From positions 310,001 to 374,000 of the forward strand of contig NZ_QGNX01000004.1 of NCBI RefSeq assembly GCF_003265325.1: a stretch of DNA of 64,000 bases, written 5' to 3'. This DNA comes from Oceanibium sediminis. GTDB taxonomy: Bacteria; Pseudomonadota; Alphaproteobacteria; Rhodobacterales; Rhodobacteraceae. The notes beneath the pieces are model-generated. The model had not been told where the DNA came from, ran no database searches, and worked only from the letters and a program-made list of their open reading frames with translations. The position numbers and the translations under genes are program-made. Of the stretch, positions 34,708 through 42,118 are shown one piece after another (positions within the stretch are counted from its first letter, which is position 1; each line of letters begins with the position of its first letter).

Positions 34708-34728
34708 GCCAATCCGCTAAGCCAATCC
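34703..34728. repeat. 13-bp perfect tandem duplication over the BKACE stop codon
   Basis: GCTAAGCCAATCC occurs at 34703-34715 and again at 34716-34728. The first copy contains the TAA stop of the BKACE gene, and the second copies that stop into the 3' untranslated region. It looks like a recent slippage duplication. Confidence 0.85.
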
Positions 34729-34777
34729 GCCCGTTCCCGGGCCCTCGCTCATGGGCGGGGCGTTCGGGAGCGGGCGG
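34727..34777. terminator. Bidirectional terminator between convergent genes
   Basis: Arms 34727-34739 and 34765-34777 pair over 13 bp with one G-T wobble and a 25-nt loop. It lies between the convergent BKACE and HAD-hydrolase genes and could end both transcripts. There is no T-run on either side. Confidence 0.6.
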
Positions 34778-34800
34778 TAAAGACCGACGCGCGCGGCGCG

Positions 34801-35484
34801 CTACTTCGCGGGGATCGGCGCGGCGGCGCGCGCGATCGGCGGAAGGCTCAGAAGGTCACTGAACGCCTGCGCGGTATAGTCGGAGCGGTCGCAATCGGGA
34901 TCGGGGTTGAAGCGGATCGTCGTCATCCCCAAAGCCTTGGCCCCATCCAGTTCAACCTGCGCGTGGCCGACGAACGCGGCGTTCCTTGGGCTGATCTTCA
35001 GCGGCTCCAGCGCGGCGAGGTAGATCGCCGGATCGGGCTTCACCACCCCCAACTCGCAGGAATCGGCATAGGAATCCCAGATCCCGTCGACTCCGATGGT
35101 CTTGAACCACTGGGCCTTTTCCGCCGGGGGATTGAACGTGTTCGTGACAATCCCGAGCTTGAACCCCTGCCGCTTCAGCTCATGCAGGGTTTCGCCGACA
35201 CCGTCAAAGAACACCACGTCGCTCTGTTGCGCGCGCAGCATGGCGACACCGTCCGCCACCTCCTGCGGGTCGGTGACGCCGTAGTGGGCCATGAGCCATT
35301 CCATGAACGGCTGGACACCGATCTTCCCGGCATGGGCTTTCAGGCGCATCTGCCGCTCGACCGGGTCCTTCGCCGCCGGGGGCGGATGGCCGCGGTCGGT
35401 CAGGAACTTCACGATCGCCGGGCGCCGCTTCGGTTTGCTGTAAAGAATGTCGCCTGCATCGAAAAGTATCGCCGAAATGCTCAC
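34801..35484 (-). CDS. HAD-superfamily hydrolase with atypical motif IV
   Basis: 227 residues. Motif I is FDAGDIL with nucleophile Asp9, but the usual second Asp position is Gly11. Motif II is IVTNTF, motif III Lys in VVKPDPAIY, and motif IV reads FVGHAQVELDGAKA, with His replacing the first of the two metal-binding acidic residues. It is probably a phosphatase or phosphatase-like hydrolase with altered metal site; haloacid-dehalogenase-like activity is an alternative. It is the last gene of the RpiR-permease-ATPase-binding-protein operon, which suggests dephosphorylation of an imported phosphorylated compound. Confidence 0.85.
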   Translation of the reverse strand: MSISAILFDAGDILYSKPKRRPAIVKFLTDRGHPPPAAKDPVERQMRLKAHAGKIGVQPFMEWLMAHYGVTDPQEVADGVAMLRAQQSDVVFFDGVGETLHELKRQGFKLGIVTNTFNPPAEKAQWFKTIGVDGIWDSYADSCELGVVKPDPAIYLAALEPLKISPRNAAFVGHAQVELDGAKALGMTTIRFNPDPDCDRSDYTAQAFSDLLSLPPIARAAAPIPAK

Positions 35485-35529
35485 TTAACGCCCCTTCCTG
35501 ATTGTTTCAGCCGTCTTGAAGTCGTTGTA

Positions 35530-35553
35530 CCCCGGCCGGAATTCCGGCCGGGG
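35530..35553 (-). terminator. 24-bp perfect palindrome after binding-protein gene
   Basis: CCCCGGCCGGAA (35530-35541) is followed immediately by its exact complement TTCCGGCCGGGG (35542-35553). As RNA it folds into a 9-bp GC stem with a 6-nt loop, 9 nt after the binding-protein stop and before the HAD gene. Confidence 0.7.
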
Positions 35554-35562
35554 CGAGGTTGG

Positions 35563-36759
35563 TCAGCTCAGCTCAAGATAGAGCGCGAGGAACCCGTACT
35601 TGGTGTAGTAGATCTCGTCAGCGTCGATGGCCCGCAGGTTCAGGTCGCCGAATTTCGGCAGCCCGAACTCCTCGAGCTGTTTCGCCTCGAGGCTGGTGCG
35701 CGCCGCGTAGTCGCCCGGCTCGTTCCAGGGCGCGAAACCGTCCTCTTCCATCATGTAGCGGATCAGCAGCTTCGCCGCGTTGGGATGCGGCGCCATGTCC
35801 GCCATCAGCAGCGCCGTCGGGTAGGACACGCCGAAGAACGGGTCCAGGTCGAATAGCGGCGCGGCGGCATAGACCCCATCTTCGTTGTCGCGCATCTTCG
35901 AGAAGGTCGTGATCCCCAGCGGCGGGTTGTCCTGGTTCACGTCGGCGACATTCCGGAAGATCTTGGTCGTCGAGCCCTGGAACACCGGCTCGTTGTTCAT
36001 GAACCGGTAGAGCCATTCCATGGAGGCGTCCGGCTCCTCGATGTCGGCGCTGTCGGCGACCATTTCCATCACATCTTCCGAGTAGGTGATAGGCTCACCA
36101 AATTCCCGCTCATAGGCGGCCGCCATCTCATCCGGATTGTGCAGGATCGTCTGCATGAAGTTCGCGGAAAGTCCGTCCTCAAGCGGGCTGGGCAACAGGG
36201 TGCGGCCGGCCCACTCCTCCCGCGTCAGGTCCCAGAGCGAGTCGATGGGCGGCCCATCGGGGTTGAGCGCGGTGTTGTAATAGATGACCCGGCTGCTGTG
36301 GCGCTGAACCAGGAACGGCTTCATTTCGGAAGGATCGAGGTCCCCCTCCAGCCCCGAGGGGACGAAGTTCCAGGCCAGTCCGTTGGGCAGAACCTCGTTC
36401 AACAGAAGCGGGGCTTCGGAATTGAACAACACGTCTACCGAGTAGATCCCCGCCCGGTGTTCGCGGCGCAGCTTCTCGATCTGCAGATCGGACGGAATAT
36501 CGTGACCCACAATATCGATGCCGTATTTTTCCTTGAACCCGTCCACCAGCTTGGCGATGCGAGACGACACGGAATAGACGACGACCTGGCCTTCCTCTTT
36601 CGCCTCCGCTTCGATGGCCGCCCAGTCCTGATCCTGGGTGGCATACTCGCCCACCCCGGCGGCCTTCTGCCAGGCTTCGTCCGCCAATGCGGCGCCGGAA
36701 AGCACCAGGCTCAGGGCCGTGGCTTGTGCAAGTATCGTCCTTGTTTTTATGTATTTCAT
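35563..36759 (-). CDS. Ferric-type ABC transporter substrate-binding protein (FbpA/AfuA-like)
   Basis: 398 residues, signal peptide 1-26 ending GAALADE, then a two-lobe binding domain. KEEGQVVVYSVSSRIAKLVDGF (near 55) and LRREHRAGIYSVDVLF (near 93) are typical of the family that includes iron-binding FbpA and hexose-phosphate-binding AfuA. I do not see the paired tyrosines of iron-binding members in a clear context. The RpiR regulator and HAD phosphatase in the operon favour a phosphorylated organic ligand. Third transporter gene in the operon, 54 bp after the ATPase. Confidence 0.88.
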   Translation of the reverse strand: MKYIKTRTILAQATALSLVLSGAALADEAWQKAAGVGEYATQDQDWAAIEAEAKEEGQVVVYSVSSRIAKLVDGFKEKYGIDIVGHDIPSDLQIEKLRREHRAGIYSVDVLFNSEAPLLLNEVLPNGLAWNFVPSGLEGDLDPSEMKPFLVQRHSSRVIYYNTALNPDGPPIDSLWDLTREEWAGRTLLPSPLEDGLSANFMQTILHNPDEMAAAYEREFGEPITYSEDVMEMVADSADIEEPDASMEWLYRFMNNEPVFQGSTTKIFRNVADVNQDNPPLGITTFSKMRDNEDGVYAAAPLFDLDPFFGVSYPTALLMADMAPHPNAAKLLIRYMMEEDGFAPWNEPGDYAARTSLEAKQLEEFGLPKFGDLNLRAIDADEIYYTKYGFLALYLELS

Positions 36760-36813
36760 CGATTCAGTCCTCCCTTGCGAATTGTTGTCGTTATCCGTCT
36801 GACGACGTCCTTC

Positions 36814-37926
36814 TCACGACGCCGCGGCGACCTCTGCCACCGGGCTGGTGACGAGGCTTCTTGTTCTGGCGTCGTAAACGTTGATGGCCTCGGACCTGTA
36901 GGACAGGCGCACCATCTGGCCGGGCAGAAGCGACGTATCGTGGCCGACCCTCGCCAGCACGGAGGTCACCCCGCGGCTGAGTTGCACGATCGTCTCGGGC
37001 CCGTTGGGCAGCACGGCGCCCACCTCGTAATCCTCGCCCGGCGCGGCGCGATCCTCGGACAGGTTGATATCCTCGGGGCGGGCGCCGACGATCACCCGCT
37101 CAAGGCCCGGGTCCCAGCCAAGGTCGATGCTGATATCGGTATTGCTGTAGGACGTGGCACGCCCCTTGTCGGCGGCAAGCTCGATCAGGTTGATCCGCGG
37201 CATGCCGATGAAATCCGCGACGAAGGTGCTTTCCGGCTGGCGGTAAAGCTGCTGCGGAGGGGAGATCTGGAGGATTCTGCCATCCTTCATCACCACGACC
37301 CGCGTCGACATCGTCATCGCCTCCGTCTGGTCGTGGGTGACATAGACGGTGGTGGCCCCGGTTTCGGCCTGGAATCGCTTCAGCTCGACCCGCATGTCCA
37401 TGCGCAGCCGCGCGTCCAGGTTGGACAGGGGCTCATCCATCAGGAACACCTGCGGCTGCGTCGCCAGAAGCCGGGCAAGGGCCACGCGCTGCTGCTGCCC
37501 GCCGGAAAGCTCGGACGGGTAGCGCGCGCCAAGCGCGCCGAGACCCACATCCTCCAGCACCCGGTCCAGCCGCTCGTCAGAGGGCTTCTTGGCTATCTTC
37601 AGCACGTCCAGGCCGAATTTCAGGTTGTCGCGCACCGTCATGTGCGGCCAGAGCGCATAGGACTGGAACACCATGCCCAGGCCACGCTTGCCCGGCGCGA
37701 CCTCGATCTTGCGTTCGGAGGAGAAGACGATGTCGTCCCCGATGCGGATCTCACCCTCGTCCGGGGTTTCCAGCCCGGCCAGGCAGCGCAACAGCGTTGT
37801 CTTGCCGCAACCCGACGGCCCGAGCAGCACCAGGAACTCGCCCGAGTCGATCTCCAACGAGACATCGTCGAGCGCGACCATGTCGCCGTAGCGTTTCGTC
37901 AGGTTGCGAACCGTTATCTTTGCCAC
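36814..37926 (-). CDS. ABC transporter ATP-binding protein (FbpC/UgpC type)
   Basis: 370 residues. Walker A GPSGCGKTT (36-44), signature LSGGQQQR, Walker B VFLMDEPLSNLD and switch His in YVTHDQTEAM, followed by a C-terminal TOBE-like regulatory domain (about 240-370). It energises the fused permease encoded 13 bp upstream. The residue pattern fits either iron-type or carbohydrate/organophosphate importers; context favours the latter. Confidence 0.95.
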   Translation of the reverse strand: MAKITVRNLTKRYGDMVALDDVSLEIDSGEFLVLLGPSGCGKTTLLRCLAGLETPDEGEIRIGDDIVFSSERKIEVAPGKRGLGMVFQSYALWPHMTVRDNLKFGLDVLKIAKKPSDERLDRVLEDVGLGALGARYPSELSGGQQQRVALARLLATQPQVFLMDEPLSNLDARLRMDMRVELKRFQAETGATTVYVTHDQTEAMTMSTRVVVMKDGRILQISPPQQLYRQPESTFVADFIGMPRINLIELAADKGRATSYSNTDISIDLGWDPGLERVIVGARPEDINLSEDRAAPGEDYEVGAVLPNGPETIVQLSRGVTSVLARVGHDTSLLPGQMVRLSYRSEAINVYDARTRSLVTSPVAEVAAAS

Positions 37927-37939
37927 GATCGCGTCTCCC

Positions 37940-39763
37940 TCAAGTTTGTTTTTCGCGCAGGCGGGCGATCCTGCCCTTGCCGATCCACCACAGGATCAGT
38001 TCTCCGATGATCGTCAGCACCGCCACGATCAGCACCAGCGCGTTGGACAGCTGGGTCATCCCCTCTTCGGCGTAACCGAAGCCCACGGTCATCAGCACCC
38101 GGGTGGAGGGGGTGATCAGCAGGATGATCAGCGACAACTCCCGCATCACGCCGACGAAACTGACCATCATCCCCGACAGGACCCCCGGGCCGGCCAGCGG
38201 CATCACGATGCGGCGGAACCGCATCCCCCAGCCCGCGCCGGCGACTTCCGCCGCCTCTTCCAGTTCCCGGCCGATCTGGGTGACCGCCGTCATGCCCGTC
38301 TTGACCGAGTATGGCAGGCGGCTGACGACCGAGATCAGCACCAGCAGGGTAAAGGTTCCGTAGAGCGCCGGGATCGGGCCCACCGGCTCTGCGAACAGGG
38401 TCAGGTACATCGCGCCGAAGGCGATCGTGGGGAACAGGAACGGAATGAACGCCAGTTGATCCAGTGCGCGCGCCAGCGGATTGTTGTCCCGGCGCACGAC
38501 GATATAGGCGATCACCAGCCCCACGACCGACGCGATGACAGCCGAGATGAACGCCAGCCTGATGGTGTTCCAGGCCGCTCCGAGGATCAGCGAGTTGTGC
38601 AGCACGCCCGGCTCTCCGAAGGCGATGTCGGGGTTCGATGTGCCAGTCCAGAAATGCCATGTCAGGTTTTCGAGGCCGTAGAAGCCGTCGATCAGCATCA
38701 CCGACTGGACCCCCAGAAGGATCAGCGGCAGGACCCCCACCGTGAAGGCGAAAAGCGCGACCCCCGCGAACACCGGCCATTTCCAGGCGCCGAGCGGAAT
38801 GACGCGATTGCGAAAGCCCTTGCCGCTTATGGTTTCGAAGCGGCGGGATTTCTTGCCGACGAAACGGTTCGCCATCCAGATCGACACCAGCGACATCGCG
38901 ATCAGGATGATCGCCAGCACGAAGGCCATGGAATCGAGCCCGAGGGCGAGGTTCGCGTAGACCATCGTCGCGACCGTGTGGAACTGCGTCGGCGCGCCCA
39001 GCAGGAACGGCAGCGCGAATTGCCCGATGGTCTTGCCGAAGGTCAGGATGAAGGCCGCCGCAAAGGCCGGGGCCACGACCGGGAAGGTAATCCGGCGCAG
39101 GATCATCAGCCGCCCTGCCCCGGCGATCAGCGCGCCTTCCTCCATCTGGGAGTCGATGGTCGCCAGCGCGCCCGATACCAACAGGTAGGCGAAGGGGAAA
39201 TAGTGCATCGCCAGCGTGATCGAGATGGGCACCGTGCCATAGGAAAGCCATTCCGGCGGCGCGGCACCGAGGAAGGACTCGTAAAGCCCCGGCTGGCCGC
39301 CCACCTTGGGGCTGCGAAAGACCGCCTCCCAGGCCAGGGCGATGGCGAAGGACGGCACGATATAGGGCAGCGTCAGCATCGGTTGCAGCCAGCGCTTGCC
39401 CGGCATGTCCGAGCGCACGACGCACCAGGCCAGAACGCCGCCCGCCAGCAGGGCGATGATGGTGGCCGCGATCCCGGTCTTCAGCGTGTTGACCAGCGGG
39501 CCGTACAGCATCTTGCCCGAGATCGGCCCCGTGGTGGCCTGCAACCAGTGGAACCAGGTGAATGCGCCGGGCACCGCGTCGCGCGACACGCGGCGGTCGC
39601 CCTCGGCCCAGGTGAACGAATGGATCACCAGCTGCACGAAGGGCCACAGCACCAGGTAGGCCAGCACTACCAGCAGGATCAGCATCAGCAGGTTGACCGG
39701 ATCCGCCCAGAGGCGCGAGACCTGGAACCTGCCCCGCGCGAGGGGGGCCGCCTGCCCGCTCAT
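37940..39763 (-). CDS. ABC transporter permease, fused two-domain (FbpB/ThiP type)
   Basis: 607 residues, two tandem permease domains in one chain, about 12 hydrophobic segments. EAA loops lie at 208-230 (MEEGALIAGAGRLM then RRITFP) and around 490-515 (EEAAEVAGAGWGM then RRIVMP). It forms the whole channel with the ATPase 13 bp downstream. Its start overlaps the RpiR gene by 4 bases, so regulator and transporter are translationally coupled. The high GC content leaves long open frames in other phases, which are not real. Confidence 0.93.
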   Translation of the reverse strand: MSGQAAPLARGRFQVSRLWADPVNLLMLILLVVLAYLVLWPFVQLVIHSFTWAEGDRRVSRDAVPGAFTWFHWLQATTGPISGKMLYGPLVNTLKTGIAATIIALLAGGVLAWCVVRSDMPGKRWLQPMLTLPYIVPSFAIALAWEAVFRSPKVGGQPGLYESFLGAAPPEWLSYGTVPISITLAMHYFPFAYLLVSGALATIDSQMEEGALIAGAGRLMILRRITFPVVAPAFAAAFILTFGKTIGQFALPFLLGAPTQFHTVATMVYANLALGLDSMAFVLAIILIAMSLVSIWMANRFVGKKSRRFETISGKGFRNRVIPLGAWKWPVFAGVALFAFTVGVLPLILLGVQSVMLIDGFYGLENLTWHFWTGTSNPDIAFGEPGVLHNSLILGAAWNTIRLAFISAVIASVVGLVIAYIVVRRDNNPLARALDQLAFIPFLFPTIAFGAMYLTLFAEPVGPIPALYGTFTLLVLISVVSRLPYSVKTGMTAVTQIGRELEEAAEVAGAGWGMRFRRIVMPLAGPGVLSGMMVSFVGVMRELSLIILLITPSTRVLMTVGFGYAEEGMTQLSNALVLIVAVLTIIGELILWWIGKGRIARLREKQT

Positions 39764-40665
39764 CGCTCGTCCCCCGGGGCGGGACCGTTGCGGCGCAACT
39801 CTTCCAGCGCCTCCAGTCCTTCGATTGCGCGTTCGGGATCGAGATGAGCCAATGTCATGGCCAGAGCCTCCGTGACCAGCAGCGGGCCGGTTCGCAATTG
39901 CATGCCGCCCTCGTCGGGGCGGCTGACGCTGAGAAGAAGATCGGGGCGCGGGCGCAGCGTCGGCCCGGTGGCGTCGGCGATGACGAGGGATTTCGCGCCC
40001 ACCCTGCCCGCGTGGTCGATCAGCGCCTCGTATCCGACCGGCAGCGAGGCGGGGGCCTGGAAGGCGAAGATCACCACCGCGTCACCGGCGCGCAGCCCGA
40101 CGGCGTGTTCCGCCAGGTCGCGCCATTGCAGGTTTAGCGCCACCTCGGTGCGAAAGCCGCTGCGGCGCAAACGCCGGTCGAGGTGCGCCGTCAGCGGCGC
40201 GGCGCTGCCGCGGCCGACGATATGCACAACCCCTGCCCTGACCAGCATGTCCGCCGCCGCGTCGATCTGGTCCTGCGTCACGGACTTGGTGACCGCCGAC
40301 AGCGCGGCGATTTCGCTTTCAACCAGCGCCGCCAGGTTCGAGCCGGTTTCGATCCTGTGAAGCTTCTGCTGATAGGTGGACGGGCCGACCGTGCTCGCGT
40401 CCTTGCGGACATGTTCGCGCATCGCGGGAAACCCCTCGTAGCCCAGCTTGCGCGCCAGGCGCACGACGGTGGAGGCGTGGACCTCGGCGCGCGCCGCCAG
40501 CTCGGCGCTGGAAAGATACACCGCGCCCTCGGTGTTGTTGAGGATCCAGGAGACGAGCGCCCGGTCCGAGCCGGTCAGCCGCCCGGTAAAGGATTCAACG
40601 ACGTCGCGAAACGAGTGCGTTCCGTTCGGATCGGCGAGGGCGGATTCTTCGAAGGTATCGGTCAT
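39760..40665 (-). CDS. RpiR/MurR-family transcriptional regulator
   Basis: 301 residues: N-terminal helix-turn-helix (about 20-95, SSAELAARAEVHASTVVRLA) and a C-terminal SIS domain (about 125-260) that in this family binds phosphorylated sugars. The ATG at 40665 is preferred to a TTG two codons upstream; no strong ribosome-binding site is seen. It heads the ferric-type ABC operon. The SIS domain is the best evidence that the imported ligand is, or becomes, a sugar phosphate. A likely operator, CACGAA-N6-TTCGTG, lies 15 bp before its start. Confidence 0.93.
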   Translation of the reverse strand: MTDTFEESALADPNGTHSFRDVVESFTGRLTGSDRALVSWILNNTEGAVYLSSAELAARAEVHASTVVRLARKLGYEGFPAMREHVRKDASTVGPSTYQQKLHRIETGSNLAALVESEIAALSAVTKSVTQDQIDAAADMLVRAGVVHIVGRGSAAPLTAHLDRRLRRSGFRTEVALNLQWRDLAEHAVGLRAGDAVVIFAFQAPASLPVGYEALIDHAGRVGAKSLVIADATGPTLRPRPDLLLSVSRPDEGGMQLRTGPLLVTEALAMTLAHLDPERAIEGLEALEELRRNGPAPGDER

Positions 40666-40680
40666 GTACAATTTCTATGT

Positions 40681-40698
40681 CACGAATCATCTTTCGTG
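40681..40698. promoter_or_regulatory. Inverted repeat before RpiR gene
   Basis: CACGAA (40681-40686) and TTCGTG (40693-40698) are perfect arms with a 6-bp spacer. The position just before the RpiR start suggests autoregulation of the left-hand ABC operon. Confidence 0.5.
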
Positions 40699-40802
40699 CA
40701 ACATAAATTGCAGGAATTCTGAAATGGACCGGTTTTCGTATGCTTCCCAATCACTTACCGCCACTTCCTCACGTTTCACAACACGACAGGCAACGCAGGA
40801 TC

Positions 40803-40822
40803 ATGGGTCAAATGTGACCCAT
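40803..40822. promoter_or_regulatory. TGACCCAT operator before sensor gene
   Basis: ATGGGTCA (40803-40810), spacer AATG, TGACCCAT (40815-40822): a perfect 8-bp inverted repeat, 58 bp before the sensor start. The same element with one degenerate arm recurs upstream of the transporter binding-protein gene (45323-45342), so it is the probable binding site of the response regulator encoded between them. Confidence 0.7.
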
Positions 40823-40879
40823 TCACCCATACGCCGTCTTCGCCGTAGCGCAATGGCGACGTGTTGCTATCATCTCGGC

Positions 40880-42118
40880 ATGCTCAGACATTTTCTGTTG
40901 TTGGCGTATCTATTGGCAGGCACGACAGCCCTCGCGCAGGAGCCGAGGATGCTGACCTCGTTTCCACGCGAAATGACCGATGTCTACCAGGGGCTCTGGC
41001 AGGACGCGGCGCAAGGCTCCCGGCTGCGGATCCTGAACAAGAACACCATCTCGGCCATCGAAGAGATCCAGCGCGGCAACGCCCGCGCGTTCGACCTGTT
41101 CTGGGCCTCGTCGCCGGAGGCGTTCGAACTGCTGGAACGCTCCGGCGCTTTCGTGGAGCCGGGCACCTGCGGGCAGGACGGGCCCGCCCCGGTCGAGGGT
41201 TTCGCCATCTTCTCCGTCGGCTGGGCGCGGCGGCGCGACAGCACGCTTTTCATGCCCGGCGACTGGAACGACCTGCTGCTGCCGCTCTATCGGGACCAGA
41301 TCGCCATGGCGCGCCCGGCGCGGTCGGGCTCGACCCATCTTCTGGTCGAGCAGATGTTGCAGGTGCGCGGCTGGGAGGATGGCTGGGCCTACCTGCTGGA
41401 GCTGTCGGGCAATCTTTCGACGCTGACCGCGCGCAGTTTCGGCGTGCCCGACGGGCTGGTGAACCACCGCTTCGAGATCGGGCTGACGATCGACTTCCTG
41501 GCCTTGTCGCGCAGCGACGTGCTGCAATTCCAGTACGGCCGCCCGATTATGACTATCACGGCCCAGGTCGGCGTTCTGAAGGGCGGCGCGTATCCCGCCG
41601 CCGCCTGTGACTTCGTGCGCCTGCTGCTCTCGCCCGAGGGGCAGACCGCCCTGCTGGACCCGCAGGTCGCCCGGATCCCCCTTGACGACGACATTCGCAA
41701 CGCCGCCGCCGACCGCCTGCCCTCCGACATGATCGCGGCGCTCAGGCTGCCCTGGCTGGCCTATGATCCGGACCTGTCCGCCGACAGGTACTGGGCGGTG
41801 AACTCGCTGTTCGACCTGATGATCGCCGATGTCCTCGTCACCCGCCGGGGCCTGTGGCATCGCCATCACCGCCTGCACGGCACGGCGCCCGAGGACGCGC
41901 TGCGACAGGTTTCCGCCCTGCTGACAAAGGTCCCCGTGAGCGAGGCGGAGGCGCGCGAGGTGGCGAAACTGTCGGGCACCGGCCTGCGCCTCGTCCCGCA
42001 GGTCGGGATGGAACCGAAGGAGCGCGAGATCATCGACAACTGGCGCGCGCGCAGCGATGCCCTGCTTGAGGCGGCCGACGCGGCCCTGACCCGCCTGGAA
42101 GACCGGTACGCCCCGTGA
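40880..42118 (+). CDS. Periplasmic sensor protein, PgtC-like (binding-protein fold)
   Basis: 412 residues, signal peptide MLRHFLLLAYLLAGTTALAQ. Sequence after it (LTSFPREMTD, RILNKNTIS, FWASSPEAFELLE) closely parallels the transport binding protein at 45453, so the two are paralogues. It ends by overlapping the histidine kinase gene (GTGA), the PgtC-PgtB arrangement of the Salmonella phosphoglycerate transport regulators. By analogy it reports ligand occupancy to the kinase and does not feed a permease. The start at 40880 gives a clean signal peptide; ATG 40853 is in frame. Unlike the true binding-protein genes it has no downstream stem-loop. Confidence 0.85.
   Translation: MLRHFLLLAYLLAGTTALAQEPRMLTSFPREMTDVYQGLWQDAAQGSRLRILNKNTISAIEEIQRGNARAFDLFWASSPEAFELLERSGAFVEPGTCGQDGPAPVEGFAIFSVGWARRRDSTLFMPGDWNDLLLPLYRDQIAMARPARSGSTHLLVEQMLQVRGWEDGWAYLLELSGNLSTLTARSFGVPDGLVNHRFEIGLTIDFLALSRSDVLQFQYGRPIMTITAQVGVLKGGAYPAAACDFVRLLLSPEGQTALLDPQVARIPLDDDIRNAAADRLPSDMIAALRLPWLAYDPDLSADRYWAVNSLFDLMIADVLVTRRGLWHRHHRLHGTAPEDALRQVSALLTKVPVSEAEAREVAKLSGTGLRLVPQVGMEPKEREIIDNWRARSDALLEAADAALTRLEDRYAP

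Noticed and set aside
37914-39647. 577-codon frame on the same strand as the fused permease
   Set aside because: It is a shifted-phase reading with runs of Arg, Gly and Ala. The 37940-39763 frame has the EAA loops and membrane segments.
40448-40879. Long N-terminal extension of the PgtC-like gene
   Set aside because: The extension runs antisense through the RpiR gene and the promoter. The signal peptide starting at 40880 marks the true start.
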